Assembly: GCA_028751095.1 (NCBI GenBank)
Contig: JAQZCZ010000002.1
Span: 1 to 60,188, forward strand
Direction of reading: 5' to 3'
Origin: Euryarchaeota archaeon Ods01
GTDB taxonomy: Archaea > Halobacteriota > Halobacteria > Halobacteriales > Halorutilaceae
DNA length: 60,188 nt
Below, piece after piece: positions 1 through 7,162 of the stretch. The position numbers and the translations under genes are program-made. How positions within the stretch are numbered: position 1 is the first letter of the stretch; each line of letters starts with the position of its first letter. The notes beneath the pieces were generated by a model. It had not been told where the DNA came from. It worked only from the letters and a program-made list of their open reading frames with translations, and did not search any database.

Positions 1-1
1 C

Positions 2-757
2 GACGACTCGATGGACGAGGGTGCTTACTGGTCGTGGATGCGGGAGGTCTGCGACGCTGTTCATGACGTAACCGCCGACGGCGGCGCTGTCTACTTCATG
101 CAACGCGAGAAGAACGCCGACCACGTTCTCCGCGTCCTGCGCGAGACGGGATGGAGTTTTCAGAACCTCATAGTCTGGCGAAAGACGACCTCTGCCGTCC
201 CGTCTAAGTACCGTTTTGGCAAGAAGTACCAGATTATAGCTTTCGCCACCAAGGGCGACAAGCCCGCGACATTCAACCGCCTGCGTCACGACCCGCCGAC
301 CCCCGAGAACTACGACAGAGAGCGTGAGAACGGCGTCTACCTGACCGATGTCTGGACGGACGTACGTGAACTCACTTCGGGATACTTTGCCGGCGACGAA
401 CCCCTGCGTGACGGTGACGGCGACCGTCTCCACAAACAGCAAGCGCCGCTTGAACTCCTCACGCGTGTCGTTCTCTCCTCAACGATGCCGGGCGATACCG
501 TCCTTGACCCGTTCGCCGGAACCGGCACGACGGGCGTCGTCTGCCAACAGATCGACCGCGACGCGGTTCTGGTTGAGAAGGACGAGAAGTACCACGGGAT
601 AATCGAAGACCGTCTCGCCGAACGCCGACCTGCTGACGACATAACCGAACTCTACGACGACTACCGGTATACGGAAAACCTCGACGAGATATGGGGAGCA
701 TCTGTCGGCGGCGACACGGGCGGTCAGGAGGACATAACGTCGTTTGCCGAGGACTAA
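2..757 (+). CDS. Site-specific DNA methyltransferase (N4-cytosine or N6-adenine), 5'-truncated
   Basis: Transfers a methyl group from AdoMet to an exocyclic amino group in DNA. The frame is open back to the window edge, so the N-terminus is missing; the first Met is at base 11. Counting from it, the AdoMet-binding FxGxG motif DPFAGTGTTG lies at residues 166-175, preceded by HKQQAP and an amphipathic helix as in beta-class enzymes. The catalytic DPPY/SPPY motif is not visible and should be upstream, which fits an order of catalytic region first and AdoMet motif last. The stop overlaps the stop of the convergent nuclease gene by 4 bp, suggesting a restriction-modification pair. Recognition sequence and methylated base cannot be read from the sequence. 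The gene carries the only GATC tetramer I found outside the AT-rich island. Confidence 0.85.
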   Translation, partial: DDSMDEGAYWSWMREVCDAVHDVTADGGAVYFMQREKNADHVLRVLRETGWSFQNLIVWRKTTSAVPSKYRFGKKYQIIAFATKGDKPATFNRLRHDPPTPENYDRERENGVYLTDVWTDVRELTSGYFAGDEPLRDGDGDRLHKQQAPLELLTRVVLSSTMPGDTVLDPFAGTGTTGVVCQQIDRDAVLVEKDEKYHGIIEDRLAERRPADDITELYDDYRYTENLDEIWGASVGGDTGGQEDITSFAED

Positions 758-1584
758 GAACGACTGACTGCGACGTAGAAACGGTCGTCTCTGTCGGGCT
801 TCCCGTGTTCTATCTCCGACGTCTCTACCTCGGCATCTACCCCTTCTGCGAGCGTCTCGTGCGACTTCCAGCGTGCCGCGGGAACGATTAGCGACAGCGC
901 ACCCGAAGGAACCGCGGAATGCCGGTTCGGGTTGAGGTCGTTGTCGACCTCGTACATGATACGGTAACGTATCTTGACGCCGGTCGAGGTCTTACGCGTA
1001 CGGCTGAAATGGTTCCTGACGTACTCCTCGTCGTCTATCAGTTTGAGGAGTTCGTCGTACCTGTCTTCGTCGGCGTCGTCGCGTATCTCGTTCAGAACGT
1101 CGCCCAGCGTCTCGGCTATCGCCGACGACTCCGAGTCACCGAAGTAGCTCCCGTGGACGAAGGAGACGGTCGGGTCGTCGTTCCGGTTCGTCCGGACGAG
1201 ATAGTACACGTCGCGTTTCTTGTCGAAGGACGGCGAATCCTCCGCGTCTTCCAACGACTCGCGCATGCTCCGTTTTGTCCGTCCGCTTGTCTCCTCTATG
1301 TCGACGACGCTTTTAGCGCCGCTCGGATAGGTTGAGTTGAATGACGTTACGGTAGAACTCTTACTGTCCTTTACCTCTATCATTGCACCTTCTCGGAGAA
1401 TCATGTCGGGGAAAGACCGTTTGCTCCTGTATGCCACGAGGCTGTCGTCGAAGCCGTAGTCCTCTATGTTTTCGTCAAACCCGACGAAATTACGTGTCTC
1501 CTCCGCGAGTCTCCCGAACAGCTCTGTAATCGGTGGCATACTCCATCTCGGTGCGACGGGATAATGTAGCCTGGCCTGTCTCAT
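754..1584 (-). CDS. Putative restriction endonuclease, PD-(D/E)xK type, partner of the adjacent methyltransferase
   Basis: 276-residue protein with no family I can name. Residues 59-72 contain PD, then ten residues later EVK, with hydrophobic residues around both: the metal-binding signature of PD-(D/E)xK nucleases. A basic stretch SRTRKTSTGVKIRYR follows in the C-terminal half. It converges on a DNA methyltransferase with a 4-bp stop overlap, the usual arrangement of a type II restriction-modification pair, so cleavage of unmethylated DNA is the inferred role. The start at 1584 sits about 23 bp from a TATA-like GTAAAG (1604-1609); an alternative Met at 1539 (MPPITELFG) gives 261 residues. 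Nuclease function rests on motif plus context only. Confidence 0.6.
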   Translation of the reverse strand: MRQARLHYPVAPRWSMPPITELFGRLAEETRNFVGFDENIEDYGFDDSLVAYRSKRSFPDMILREGAMIEVKDSKSSTVTSFNSTYPSGAKSVVDIEETSGRTKRSMRESLEDAEDSPSFDKKRDVYYLVRTNRNDDPTVSFVHGSYFGDSESSAIAETLGDVLNEIRDDADEDRYDELLKLIDDEEYVRNHFSRTRKTSTGVKIRYRIMYEVDNDLNPNRHSAVPSGALSLIVPAARWKSHETLAEGVDAEVETSEIEHGKPDRDDRFYVAVSRS

Positions 1585-1603
1585 TCACTTCGTATGACAA
1601 ACC

Positions 1604-1610
1604 CCTTTAC
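1604..1610. promoter_or_regulatory. TATA-like element between the divergent nuclease and M50 protease genes
   Basis: CTTTACC lies about 25 bp before the M50 protease ATG (1632), and its complement GGTAAAG about 23 bp before the nuclease ATG (1584). Both distances fit leaderless archaeal transcripts, so one element may serve both directions. Confidence 0.4.
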
Positions 1611-1631
1611 CCGCCGCCGTCACCCTCCGGT

Positions 1632-2243
1632 ATGCGCGTATCGACGAGCGGGGCGGAGAAGAAGGACCTCGCGCTCGCTTGGCTAGCCCTGACGGTCGGC
1701 TTCACGCTTCTGATGACCGACCTGTCGCAGACGGGCGGCGACGGTATCGACGCACTCGCCGCTAACTTCGTCGTCGCGTTCGTGACTGCGGGCGCGGGCT
1801 TCCTCCTCCACGAACTCGCCCACAAGGTCGTCGCACAGCGCCGCGGCTACTGGGCGGAGTTTCGTGCCGACTACGAGATGCTGGCGCTCACCGTCGCGTC
1901 GGGCGCTCTCGGCTTCCTGTTTGCCGCTCCGGGCGCTGTCGAGGTACGCGGGCGGCGTATAGACCCACGCACCAACGGGATTATCGCGCTCGCCGGACCC
2001 GCGACCAACGTCGTCCTTTTCGCCGTCTTTGCGCCGCTCGCACTCGTCTCGTCGGGCGGCTTCCTCGCCTTCGTCGCCTCCTTCGGAGCCTTCATCAACT
2101 CGTTCCTCGCCGCCTTCAATCTCATCCCGTTCGGACCACTCGACGGACGTAAGGTTCTTGACTGGGACGCCCGCGTCTTCGCCGTCTCGTTCGTCGTCTG
2201 CGCCGCGCTCGCCGTCTACTCGTTCGTCACCTTTCTCGTCTGA
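1632..2243 (+). CDS. Site-2-protease-like membrane metalloprotease (peptidase M50)
   Basis: Intramembrane zinc protease. The 203-residue protein has several hydrophobic segments. Zinc ligands are in HELAH (60-64), and the third ligand lies in NLIPFGPLDG (163-172), the NPxDG-type motif of the family. There is no PDZ domain, as in compact archaeal M50 enzymes. The start at 1632 was chosen over in-frame codons back to 1533 because the N-terminus then reads into a cytosolic tail and a first helix, and a TATA-like CTTTACC lies 25 bp upstream. Substrate unknown; anti-sigma or regulator cleavage is the family precedent in bacteria and is only a guess here. Confidence 0.85.
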   Translation: MRVSTSGAEKKDLALAWLALTVGFTLLMTDLSQTGGDGIDALAANFVVAFVTAGAGFLLHELAHKVVAQRRGYWAEFRADYEMLALTVASGALGFLFAAPGAVEVRGRRIDPRTNGIIALAGPATNVVLFAVFAPLALVSSGGFLAFVASFGAFINSFLAAFNLIPFGPLDGRKVLDWDARVFAVSFVVCAALAVYSFVTFLV

Positions 2244-2285
2244 CGCGACCACAACCGACTTGTCGCGCGCCGACGCACGCCGAGT

Positions 2286-3239
2286 ATGGACTACGCAGAG
2301 GCTGGCGTTGATATCGATGAAAGCGACGAAGCCGTAGCGGCGCTCGCCGCACAGATTGCGGGCGGAGGCGGCGAGTACGCCGGAACCTTCGAACACGCCG
2401 GTGAGACGCTCGCGCTCACCACCGACGGCGTGGGGACCAAGATACTCGTCGCCGAGGCGGTAGACGACTACTCGACGATAGGAATCGACTGCGTCGCCAT
2501 GAACACCAACGACCTCGTGGCGATGAACGTCGAACCCCTCGCCTTCGTTGACTACCTCGTCGTTGAGGAACCTGACGACCGCGTCTCCGAGGAAATCGGA
2601 CAGGGACTCGCCGAAGGGGCAAAACAGGCGGACGTGACCGTTGTCGGCGGCGAGACGGCAGTCATGCCCGAGGTCGTTGACGGCGTTGACCTAGCGGGTT
2701 CGTGTGTCGGAGCGGCGCGCGACGAGATAATCGACGGCTCGGACGTGCGTGCAGGCGATGCGCTCGTCGGTATGGCGTCGAACGGCATACATTCGAACGG
2801 GCTGACGCTTGCACGGAAGGCACTCACGGGCGGCGACACAGACGCGTACAACGACGCGGTGCCGTACGCCGACGCGACGGTGGGCGAGGAACTCCTTGAA
2901 CCCACACGTATCTACATCTCTCCGCTCGAAGCGGCGCGCGAACACGAGGTTCACGGAATGGCGCATATCACGGGCGGCGGCTTCACGAACCTCGAACGTC
3001 TCGCCGACGCGCGTTTCGTCGTCGATGACCCGCTTCCTACCCAACCCGTCTTTGACCATATACAGGACGAGGGCGGCGTTGACGACGACGAGATGTACCG
3101 CACGTTCAACATGGGAACGGGCTTCGTACTCGTCGCGCCCGAAGACGAGGCGGATGCTGTTGCCGAGACGGTTGACGGACGCGTAATCGGACGTGTCGAA
3201 GAGGGTGAAGGCGTCGTCGTTGACGGCGTCGAACTCTGA
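2286..3239 (+). CDS. purM: Phosphoribosylformylglycinamidine cyclo-ligase (AIR synthetase)
   Basis: Fifth step of purine synthesis: ATP-dependent closure of FGAM to aminoimidazole ribonucleotide in the cytosol. The 317-residue protein carries the PurM landmarks DGVGTK (nucleotide loop, near residue 47), a GGETA motif, HITGGG, and a C-terminal NMGTGF. Length is close to the usual 330-345. It starts 42 bp after the M50 gene on the same strand; the two are functionally unrelated. No strong TATA box was recognised in the short gap, so co-transcription with the M50 gene is possible. Confidence 0.96.
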   Translation: MDYAEAGVDIDESDEAVAALAAQIAGGGGEYAGTFEHAGETLALTTDGVGTKILVAEAVDDYSTIGIDCVAMNTNDLVAMNVEPLAFVDYLVVEEPDDRVSEEIGQGLAEGAKQADVTVVGGETAVMPEVVDGVDLAGSCVGAARDEIIDGSDVRAGDALVGMASNGIHSNGLTLARKALTGGDTDAYNDAVPYADATVGEELLEPTRIYISPLEAAREHEVHGMAHITGGGFTNLERLADARFVVDDPLPTQPVFDHIQDEGGVDDDEMYRTFNMGTGFVLVAPEDEADAVAETVDGRVIGRVEEGEGVVVDGVEL

Positions 3240-3249
3240 ACGCCGATAG

Positions 3250-3322
3250 GTATATGCGTCGCGCGGCGGAAACCGACCGTATGCTCCAACCTGCTACCGG
3301 ACACGGGGGTGAGAAGACGTGA
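3250..3322 (+). promoter_or_regulatory. Promoter and 13-codon leader ORF before the acyltransferase
   Basis: TATA-like GTATATG at 3250-3256 predicts transcription starting near 3279-3281. An ATG stands exactly there (3281) and opens a 13-codon ORF whose TGA (3320-3322) overlaps the GTG start of the acyltransferase (3319) as GTGA. A Shine-Dalgarno-like GGGGGTGAG (3305-3312) lies in front of the GTG. Direct signal: the motifs and overlap. Inference: leaderless translation of the short ORF followed by coupled re-initiation. Confidence 0.5.
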
Positions 3323-4680
3323 TACCCCGACGCGGCGGCGAACGTCTTCCGCGGAACGACACGGCTTGGCTCCGTATGGACGACAGGAGGAACCTGATGG
3401 TCGTCACCGGCGTCCTGTTCTTCGACGACCCCGTCCCTTACGACGAACTCAAGGAACGTTTCGAGGACCGTCTCACGCGTTTCGACAGGTTCCGCCAGCG
3501 CCTCGTCGAACCACGTCTAGGCACGCGTCCGAGATGGGAGGAGGACCCTCAGTTCGACGTTGAGAACCATCTGACCCACGTCGCTCTGCCCGAACCGCAG
3601 GGTCCCGAGGAACTCCAGCGGTTCGTCGCCGACAAGATGGACGACAGGCTCGACGACTCGAAGCCGCTCTGGCACTGCTGGCTCGTCGAAGGCGTCGGCG
3701 AAGGCAACGCGCTCGTCGTACGTATCCACCACGCGCTCGCCGACGGATTCGCGCTCCTGTACGTCCTCTTCGGTCTGTCGGACAACCCCGAGGAGATAGA
3801 GCTACCTATCGGTGAACTTCCTCCTCTCCCCGGCGAGGAGAAGGGCGCGGTGCGTTCCGACCGCGACACGGACGACAAGACCGGCTTAGGTATAGACCCG
3901 TTCTCGGTCGGCGAGTCTGTCGTCCGCGGATTCACCGATGTCGTCGAGACGCGCGCCCGTAGCCTCCCGCTCCGCAAGGACCCCGAGACACCCCTTCGCG
4001 GCGAACTCTCCGGCTCAAAGTCCGTCTCGTGGACCGAGACGTACGACCTTGACGACGTGAAGTCTGCCGCGGATTCGTACGACGCCACCGTCAACGACGT
4101 TCTGATGGCTTCGATGGCGGGTGCGTTCCGACGGTATATCGAGGAGCGCGAAGGTGAGGTGCCGAAGGACTTAGAACTCACGACGGCGATGCCCGTCAAC
4201 CTCAAACCCCTCGCAGAACGCGACGAACAGCTCGGCAACTACTTCGGTCTCGGCTTTATCGAACTCCCCGTCGGGGTCGAGAATTACGCCGACCGTATCC
4301 GTCTGTTACAGAAACGCACCGGCGTTGCCAAACAAGGCGCTGAGGCTTACGGTATGTACGCCCTGTTCAACCTCGCTGGTTCCGTCCCCCGTCTCGTTCA
4401 GGACACTGCGGCGAAGGCATTCCGCGAACGTATCACCGCCGCCGTCACCAACGTCCCCGGACCCGTCAACAACTTCGAGATAGCAGGGTCGGAGGTCACC
4501 GATATCATGTTCTGGGCACCTACGACCGAGGATATCGGCGTCGGTATCAGCCTGTTCAGCTACGGCGGTGAGGTACGTATCGGCGTCGCAGTTGACGATA
4601 ACGTCGTCGCCGACGTTGACACACTCGCCGACGCATTCGAATCCGAGATGCGTGAAATGCTTGGGAGGAAAGGTTATTGA
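3319..4680 (+). CDS. Wax ester synthase/diacylglycerol acyltransferase-like protein (WS/DGAT)
   Basis: 453-residue CoA-dependent acyltransferase-like protein. The catalytic HHxxxDG motif is present as HHALADG (137-143), preceded by the SKPLWHCWLVEG stretch typical of the family. The C-terminal half has the DUF1298-type signature VTNVPGP followed by a glycine-rich segment. In bacteria these enzymes esterify fatty alcohols or diacylglycerol with acyl-CoA. Archaeal membrane lipids are isoprenoid ethers, so the true acyl donor and acceptor are unclear here. GTG is the likely start: it is preceded by GGGGGTGAG and follows the stop of a 13-codon leader ORF. A more distant relative with only HxxxDG lies at 22097-23404. 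Confidence 0.85.
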   Translation: MIPRRGGERLPRNDTAWLRMDDRRNLMVVTGVLFFDDPVPYDELKERFEDRLTRFDRFRQRLVEPRLGTRPRWEEDPQFDVENHLTHVALPEPQGPEELQRFVADKMDDRLDDSKPLWHCWLVEGVGEGNALVVRIHHALADGFALLYVLFGLSDNPEEIELPIGELPPLPGEEKGAVRSDRDTDDKTGLGIDPFSVGESVVRGFTDVVETRARSLPLRKDPETPLRGELSGSKSVSWTETYDLDDVKSAADSYDATVNDVLMASMAGAFRRYIEEREGEVPKDLELTTAMPVNLKPLAERDEQLGNYFGLGFIELPVGVENYADRIRLLQKRTGVAKQGAEAYGMYALFNLAGSVPRLVQDTAAKAFRERITAAVTNVPGPVNNFEIAGSEVTDIMFWAPTTEDIGVGISLFSYGGEVRIGVAVDDNVVADVDTLADAFESEMREMLGRKGY

Positions 4681-4762
4681 CCTCATAAGAGAGTACTTTT
4701 AATTAGTCCCCACTCTCGGTATATTATTAGTTGTACCGTCTTTCTGTCTTCCGTGGACTTCT

Positions 4763-4811
4763 ATACTTTATAGAACTCTCATACTTTATAGAACTCTCAT
4801 ACTTTATAGAA
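4763..4811. repeat. 18-bp tandem repeat (about 2.7 copies) before the protease gene
   Basis: ATACTTTATAGAACTCTC occurs at 4763-4780 and 4781-4798, and its first 13 bases again from 4799. Each copy contains a TTTATA box, so the array places three TATA-like elements in tandem upstream of the protease ATG at 4857; the last is about 50 bp from it. Confidence 0.85.
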
Positions 4812-4856
4812 ATCCCAGAAATATAATATAAGTAATTGGAGTTAATTACATAGAGT

Positions 4857-5993
4857 ATGGTAGAAGACGAAATTCGCCGAAGGACTGTGCTTGAGATAAT
4901 GAGCATCCCTATTTTTGGTACAACGGTAACCACACCGGTTCGAAGAGTTAAAGGGACAGATATGATTGAAGTCCCTACTGTAAGAGGTGGAGCGAGCAAC
5001 GAGGTTCTTAAGACAGAGCAAGTGCCAAAAAACTGGCTGTCTCATGTAAGAAGGCCTCGAAGAGTATTGGAAAGTAAGAGAAGTGATTTGATGTCCCAGG
5101 ATGGTGTTCTTTCTACCAGTTTGGGGGTTTCTGATCAGAAATATGCGAATATGAATGGGTCTAAAATAGTAGTTGGAGTTGACCCGGAGACGGGGGTTGA
5201 AGGTCATATATATTCAGAAATAGAAGGGGTCGAATTAGATTACCAAGATAGACAGACTGATGAAAGACCACAGGGTACTCCTGACTTGGAAAGTAATACT
5301 CCCAACTATAACTATGATGAATACCCCACTATTGGTGGAGGTGTGACAATAACTGGAACTGATGATCAATACTTTGGAACTACCTGTGTCGCAATTAATA
5401 GTGCGAATTACATTTTAACGGCGGCACATAATCTCACTGAAGATTTTGGAAGTGTGTATAACTGCATAGACGTGGATGGCGAAGTTTTTCATCAGCCTTG
5501 GGACGAAACCGTGGGTAAAGTAGTGCAAACGTATAAAAATAGAGATGTTGCTCTATGCGACCATTCTCATTCTGATAGAGTACTCAGCTATTCAATACGC
5601 TTAGAGGACGAAGACCCTCTGGCTACAGGTTATCACACAGAAGATAGTCTTGAGATACTGAAGTCAAATAACGAATCAGTTACAAACATGGGGGTTGTGA
5701 CCGGGGAAACCGATGCCCAAATAATTGAAACGGGTCTATGGAGAGATGGTCCAGGTGATGTCTGCGGGACTTTCGAAGGTTCTGGAGTCGTGTTTGAAAA
5801 TTCGATTACCTCACCTGGTGACTCTGGAGGGCCTTGGTACACACAGGATGGTGGCTCTGTGGATCTCATTGGAATGCACTCTGGTGGTGGGGTATATACT
5901 GACGGAGATGGTGTAGCATACGGATTATATGATCTGGCAGAGATGGGATATAAAATTGGCCTAGGTTATGATACAATTTCCAATGAGAACTAG
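4857..5993 (+). CDS. Trypsin/chymotrypsin-like serine protease (S1 fold), probably exported
   Basis: 378 residues. The full catalytic triad is visible: His191 in ILTAAHNL, Asp230 in RDVALCD, Ser323 in SPGDSGGPWY. The triad domain occupies roughly residues 155-375; residues 30-150 are a separate region without a recognised fold, possibly a propeptide. The N-terminus RRRTVLEIM followed by a short hydrophobic run could be a Tat signal, but it is not clear-cut. Four cysteines (177, 203, 234, 303) may pair. The gene overlaps the next ORF by 26 bp, so both are likely one transcript. Composition is AT-rich, unlike its neighbours. Target unknown. Confidence 0.85.
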   Translation: MVEDEIRRRTVLEIMSIPIFGTTVTTPVRRVKGTDMIEVPTVRGGASNEVLKTEQVPKNWLSHVRRPRRVLESKRSDLMSQDGVLSTSLGVSDQKYANMNGSKIVVGVDPETGVEGHIYSEIEGVELDYQDRQTDERPQGTPDLESNTPNYNYDEYPTIGGGVTITGTDDQYFGTTCVAINSANYILTAAHNLTEDFGSVYNCIDVDGEVFHQPWDETVGKVVQTYKNRDVALCDHSHSDRVLSYSIRLEDEDPLATGYHTEDSLEILKSNNESVTNMGVVTGETDAQIIETGLWRDGPGDVCGTFEGSGVVFENSITSPGDSGGPWYTQDGGSVDLIGMHSGGGVYTDGDGVAYGLYDLAEMGYKIGLGYDTISNEN

Positions 5994-7155
5994 TACTATA
6001 CTTTGTATTTTTATAATATTCGGATTTTTTACTATGGGATGTACTGATGCTACTGCTGAACCCATTGAAGTTTCTAATGGAGAAGACCTACGTGAAATCT
6101 CTAATAACCTTACTCAGGACTATATACTCGTTAACGATGTCGATTTATCTGATGAACCTTTTGATCCAATTGGAGATACAGACGAGCCTTTCCTGGGTAG
6201 TATTGATGGGAATGGACACGTCGTGAATAACCTGACTGTAGAAAACCATGTTGGCGGAGTGGTTGGTGTTCTTGGACAGAATGGCTCGGTTGAAAATCTC
6301 GGTGTTGAGGGTGCAAATATCACTGGAGCTACCTCTGGAGTTATTGTTGGCCTCAATCTTGGCGGAACTGTTGTTCAATCATATGCGACAGGAAACGTAA
6401 CAGGTGATCAGTCATATGCGACAGGAAACGCAACAGGTGACATTGCTGGTGGTCTTATTGGATATCATCACACAGGAGTCCTCGCGGACTCGTATGCCCA
6501 AGTAGATACCGAGGGTGATACTGCAGGCGGTATAGCCGGAACAGTTTACAGAGAGGGTGTACCGGGTATCCGACCTGGTACTGAGATTGTGCCAGATACC
6601 GTAATCTTAAATTCATACTCAGCGGGTAGTGTCCGAGGTGAAATCACTGGTGGCACAATCGGAATGCTGACAGTGAAAACATCTTACCCTAAGTTGTTAC
6701 TGGAGAATATCTACTGGGATGTGAACGTGACAGGACAGGTGAATGGAGTAGGTGAAGTCGCCGGTATTGACGAGAAAAACTTGGATAGGTTGGAAAATAT
6801 AGGCGAAGATGAACTGCGATTGACGGAAGAACAGGGGGAGGGGCTAACTACCTCAGATATGACCGGGGAGGCAGCTGCTAAAAGTCTATCAGGTTTCGAT
6901 TTTGCTGAAACTTGGACGATAACAGACACCTATCCAAAACTCGCACATCGTGACACTGTTGTTGAGGAAATTGAAATAGAGCCTAGGGTTGTCAACGACG
7001 AAACCCACAACAATAACGATGAGTCCAACAAGATCGTCAACGATGAAACCCGCGACGATAACGATGAGTCTAACAAAGGTGAAAGTATGCCTGGTTTTGG
7101 GTTCGGTATCCCTGCTATTGCATTACTGATACTCATGTTTCGTCGAGTGACTTAA
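5968..7155 (+). CDS. GLUG-repeat surface protein with PGF-CTERM anchor
   Basis: 395 residues. A hydrophobic N-terminal segment ending TMGC is followed by ATA-EP, so either a weak lipobox or an ordinary signal-peptidase site is possible. The body holds GLUG-type repeats (for example GGLIGY..GVLADSYA and GGVVGVLGQNGSVENLGVEG), which form beta-helix-like adhesin folds. A low-complexity acidic/Asn linker precedes the tail MPGFGFGIPAIALL..FRR, a PGF-CTERM signal recognised by archaeosortase A in haloarchaea. The second Met, at 5983, is an alternative start that shortens the overlap with the protease. It likely sits on the cell surface; partnership with the protease is inferred from overlap and shared composition. 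Confidence 0.8.
   Translation: MIQFPMRTSTILCIFIIFGFFTMGCTDATAEPIEVSNGEDLREISNNLTQDYILVNDVDLSDEPFDPIGDTDEPFLGSIDGNGHVVNNLTVENHVGGVVGVLGQNGSVENLGVEGANITGATSGVIVGLNLGGTVVQSYATGNVTGDQSYATGNATGDIAGGLIGYHHTGVLADSYAQVDTEGDTAGGIAGTVYREGVPGIRPGTEIVPDTVILNSYSAGSVRGEITGGTIGMLTVKTSYPKLLLENIYWDVNVTGQVNGVGEVAGIDEKNLDRLENIGEDELRLTEEQGEGLTTSDMTGEAAAKSLSGFDFAETWTITDTYPKLAHRDTVVEEIEIEPRVVNDETHNNNDESNKIVNDETRDDNDESNKGESMPGFGFGIPAIALLILMFRRVT
6379..6444 (+). repeat. 33-bp in-frame tandem duplication in the surface protein
   Basis: Two near-identical units, each encoding SYATGN(V/A)TGD plus one residue, abut here and differ at few bases. This adds one turn to the GLUG repeat region and looks recent. Confidence 0.85.
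6988..7077 (+). repeat. 45-bp in-frame duplication in the surface-protein linker
   Basis: Encodes (V/I)VNDET(H/R)(N/D)(N/D)NDESNK twice in a row. It lies in the unstructured spacer before the PGF-CTERM tail, where length variation is expected to be tolerated. Confidence 0.8.
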
Positions 7156-7162
7156 TGGACGT

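Larger units (their letters stand above)
4681..7160. other. AT-rich genomic island with two secreted-protein genes
   Basis: Base composition changes abruptly after the acyltransferase stop and returns to GC-rich at the RIO kinase stop. Inside, codons are A/T-ended (AAT, GAT, ATA, TCA), and GATC (7 seen) and GGCC (4 seen) occur freely, while outside I found one and four in about 57 kb. The contents are a serine protease and a surface protein. No integrase, transposase or tRNA flanks it, so the mode of arrival is unknown. Acquisition from an AT-richer donor is inferred from composition. Confidence 0.8.

Noticed and set aside
1683-2396. 237-residue acidic ORF antisense to the M50 protease
   Set aside because: Complementary reading of membrane-protein codons; low-complexity acidic sequence without motifs.
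4681-7160. Island as an insertion sequence or integrated element
   Set aside because: No transposase, integrase, terminal inverted repeats or target duplication seen at the edges.
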